Assembly: GCF_932526225.1 (NCBI RefSeq)
Contig: NC_064036.1
Span: 9,989,519-10,053,518 of the forward strand
Reading direction: 5' to 3'
From: Nematostella vectensis
Taxonomy: Eukaryota; Cnidaria; Anthozoa; Actiniaria; Edwardsiidae
DNA: 64,000 bases
Shown here one piece after another: positions 63,601-64,000 of this stretch. The translations under genes were made by a program, and so were the position numbers. The notes under the pieces were generated by a model, which saw nothing but the letters and a program-made list of their open reading frames with translations, ran no database searches and was not told the origin of the DNA. The stretch's first letter is position 1. Every line of letters starts with the position of its first letter.

Positions 63601-63978
63601 CAGATGTCGATGAAATGTATTTGTAGGAAAGCTTTGGTGCATCATCTCTATTCTTAGGCAACACCATCAACACCTTGAGAATGTTGGAGTATGGTCCATA
63701 TCCCTGCTGATTTCCAGCTTTTACTTTGATGTAGAATGTTGCGTTTGGGGTTAGTCCAGTGAGACGTGCAGTGACAACCCTCTCAAACCTTGAGATGAAT
63801 TTGGAGAGCACTTCTTCCTGCTCTTCCCATTCTTTGTCTGGCAATGAAGGATCTGTTGTGTATGCAATCATGTATTTTGAAACTTTGCCATTGGGTTTTT
63901 CTGGTGGTTCCCACTGGAGATCGACAGATACTTTGGACATGATTGCAAACTTGAAATTTCTAGGTGGTGATCCTGGCC
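60652..63978 (-). CDS. FN3-domain single-pass receptor, 3' part (DCC/neogenin/protogenin-like)
   Basis: Eight exons (minus): 63343..63978, 62749..62926, 62291..62487, 62069..62097, 61867..61958, 61390..61424, 61125..61267, 60652..60699. Phases agree throughout, giving about 452 aa to the TAA at 60652-60654. The gene continues upstream past the window end: the first exon begins in phase 1 after TTTTTTTAAG. The first exon encodes two fibronectin type III domains (VSVDLQWEPPEKPNGKVSKY; RLTGLTPNATFYIKVKAGNQ; TSVDVSWESP; RLTGLTSNKTYYVKVRADY). Then comes an acidic stalk, a hydrophobic membrane helix (starting LGIIIGCVISAFCIV) ending IIWRCPCR, and a cytoplasmic tail with Ser/Thr-rich and Asn-Gly-rich stretches (NGHISNGYVLNGYIPN) ending ISVDV. 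The YTTDPSLPDKEW-type FN3 strand resembles DCC/neogenin receptors, but the tail does not let me name a member. Confidence 0.83.
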
Positions 63979-64000
63979 CTTAAAAAAAGATAATGAATTT

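Overview
The window looks like nuclear DNA from a compact, intron-rich animal genome. The best guess is a sea-anemone-like cnidarian such as Nematostella. The basis is metazoan genes (SMU1, triosephosphate isomerase, a gamma-carboxylase-like protein, a fibronectin-III receptor, an Sfi1 centrin-binding protein), canonical GT-AG introns, many short MITE-like elements, a CR1-type retroposon remnant and abundant minisatellites. The species is inferred, not demonstrated. I built the gene models by hand from splice sites and reading-frame phase.

Layout. 1-1363 (+): last three exons of an unrecognised gene. 1364-4121: intergenic. 4122-32143 (-): one very large Sfi1-repeat gene in 45 exons whose phases join without a break into 2,143 codons plus a stop. 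Its introns carry most of the minisatellites and MITEs, and one holds a retroposon fragment. 32144-34493: intergenic. 34494-40827 (-): SMU1, 12 exons, 513 aa, the same length as human SMU1. 41117-42074 (+): MIF4G-domain gene, head-to-head with SMU1 across 289 bp. 43549-46810 (+): triosephosphate isomerase, 7 exons, 247 aa. 48071-49777 (+): intronless RING/coiled-coil/NHL protein. 52128-55345 (+): vitamin K-dependent gamma-carboxylase-like gene, 4 exons, 636 aa. 56237-56764 (+): small unrecognised two-exon gene. 60652-63978 (-): 3' part of a receptor with two FN3 domains, a membrane helix and a cytoplasmic tail.

The genes do not form a pathway; this is ordinary eukaryotic gene order. The most unusual structure is in the Sfi1-type gene. 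Several minisatellites sit exactly on exon-intron boundaries, and each unit carries a copy of the exon edge plus the splice donor or acceptor. SMU1 has one as well. The C-terminal half of the same gene is built from a four-exon module (exon sizes x-145-91-y, phases 0/1/2/0) repeated four times.
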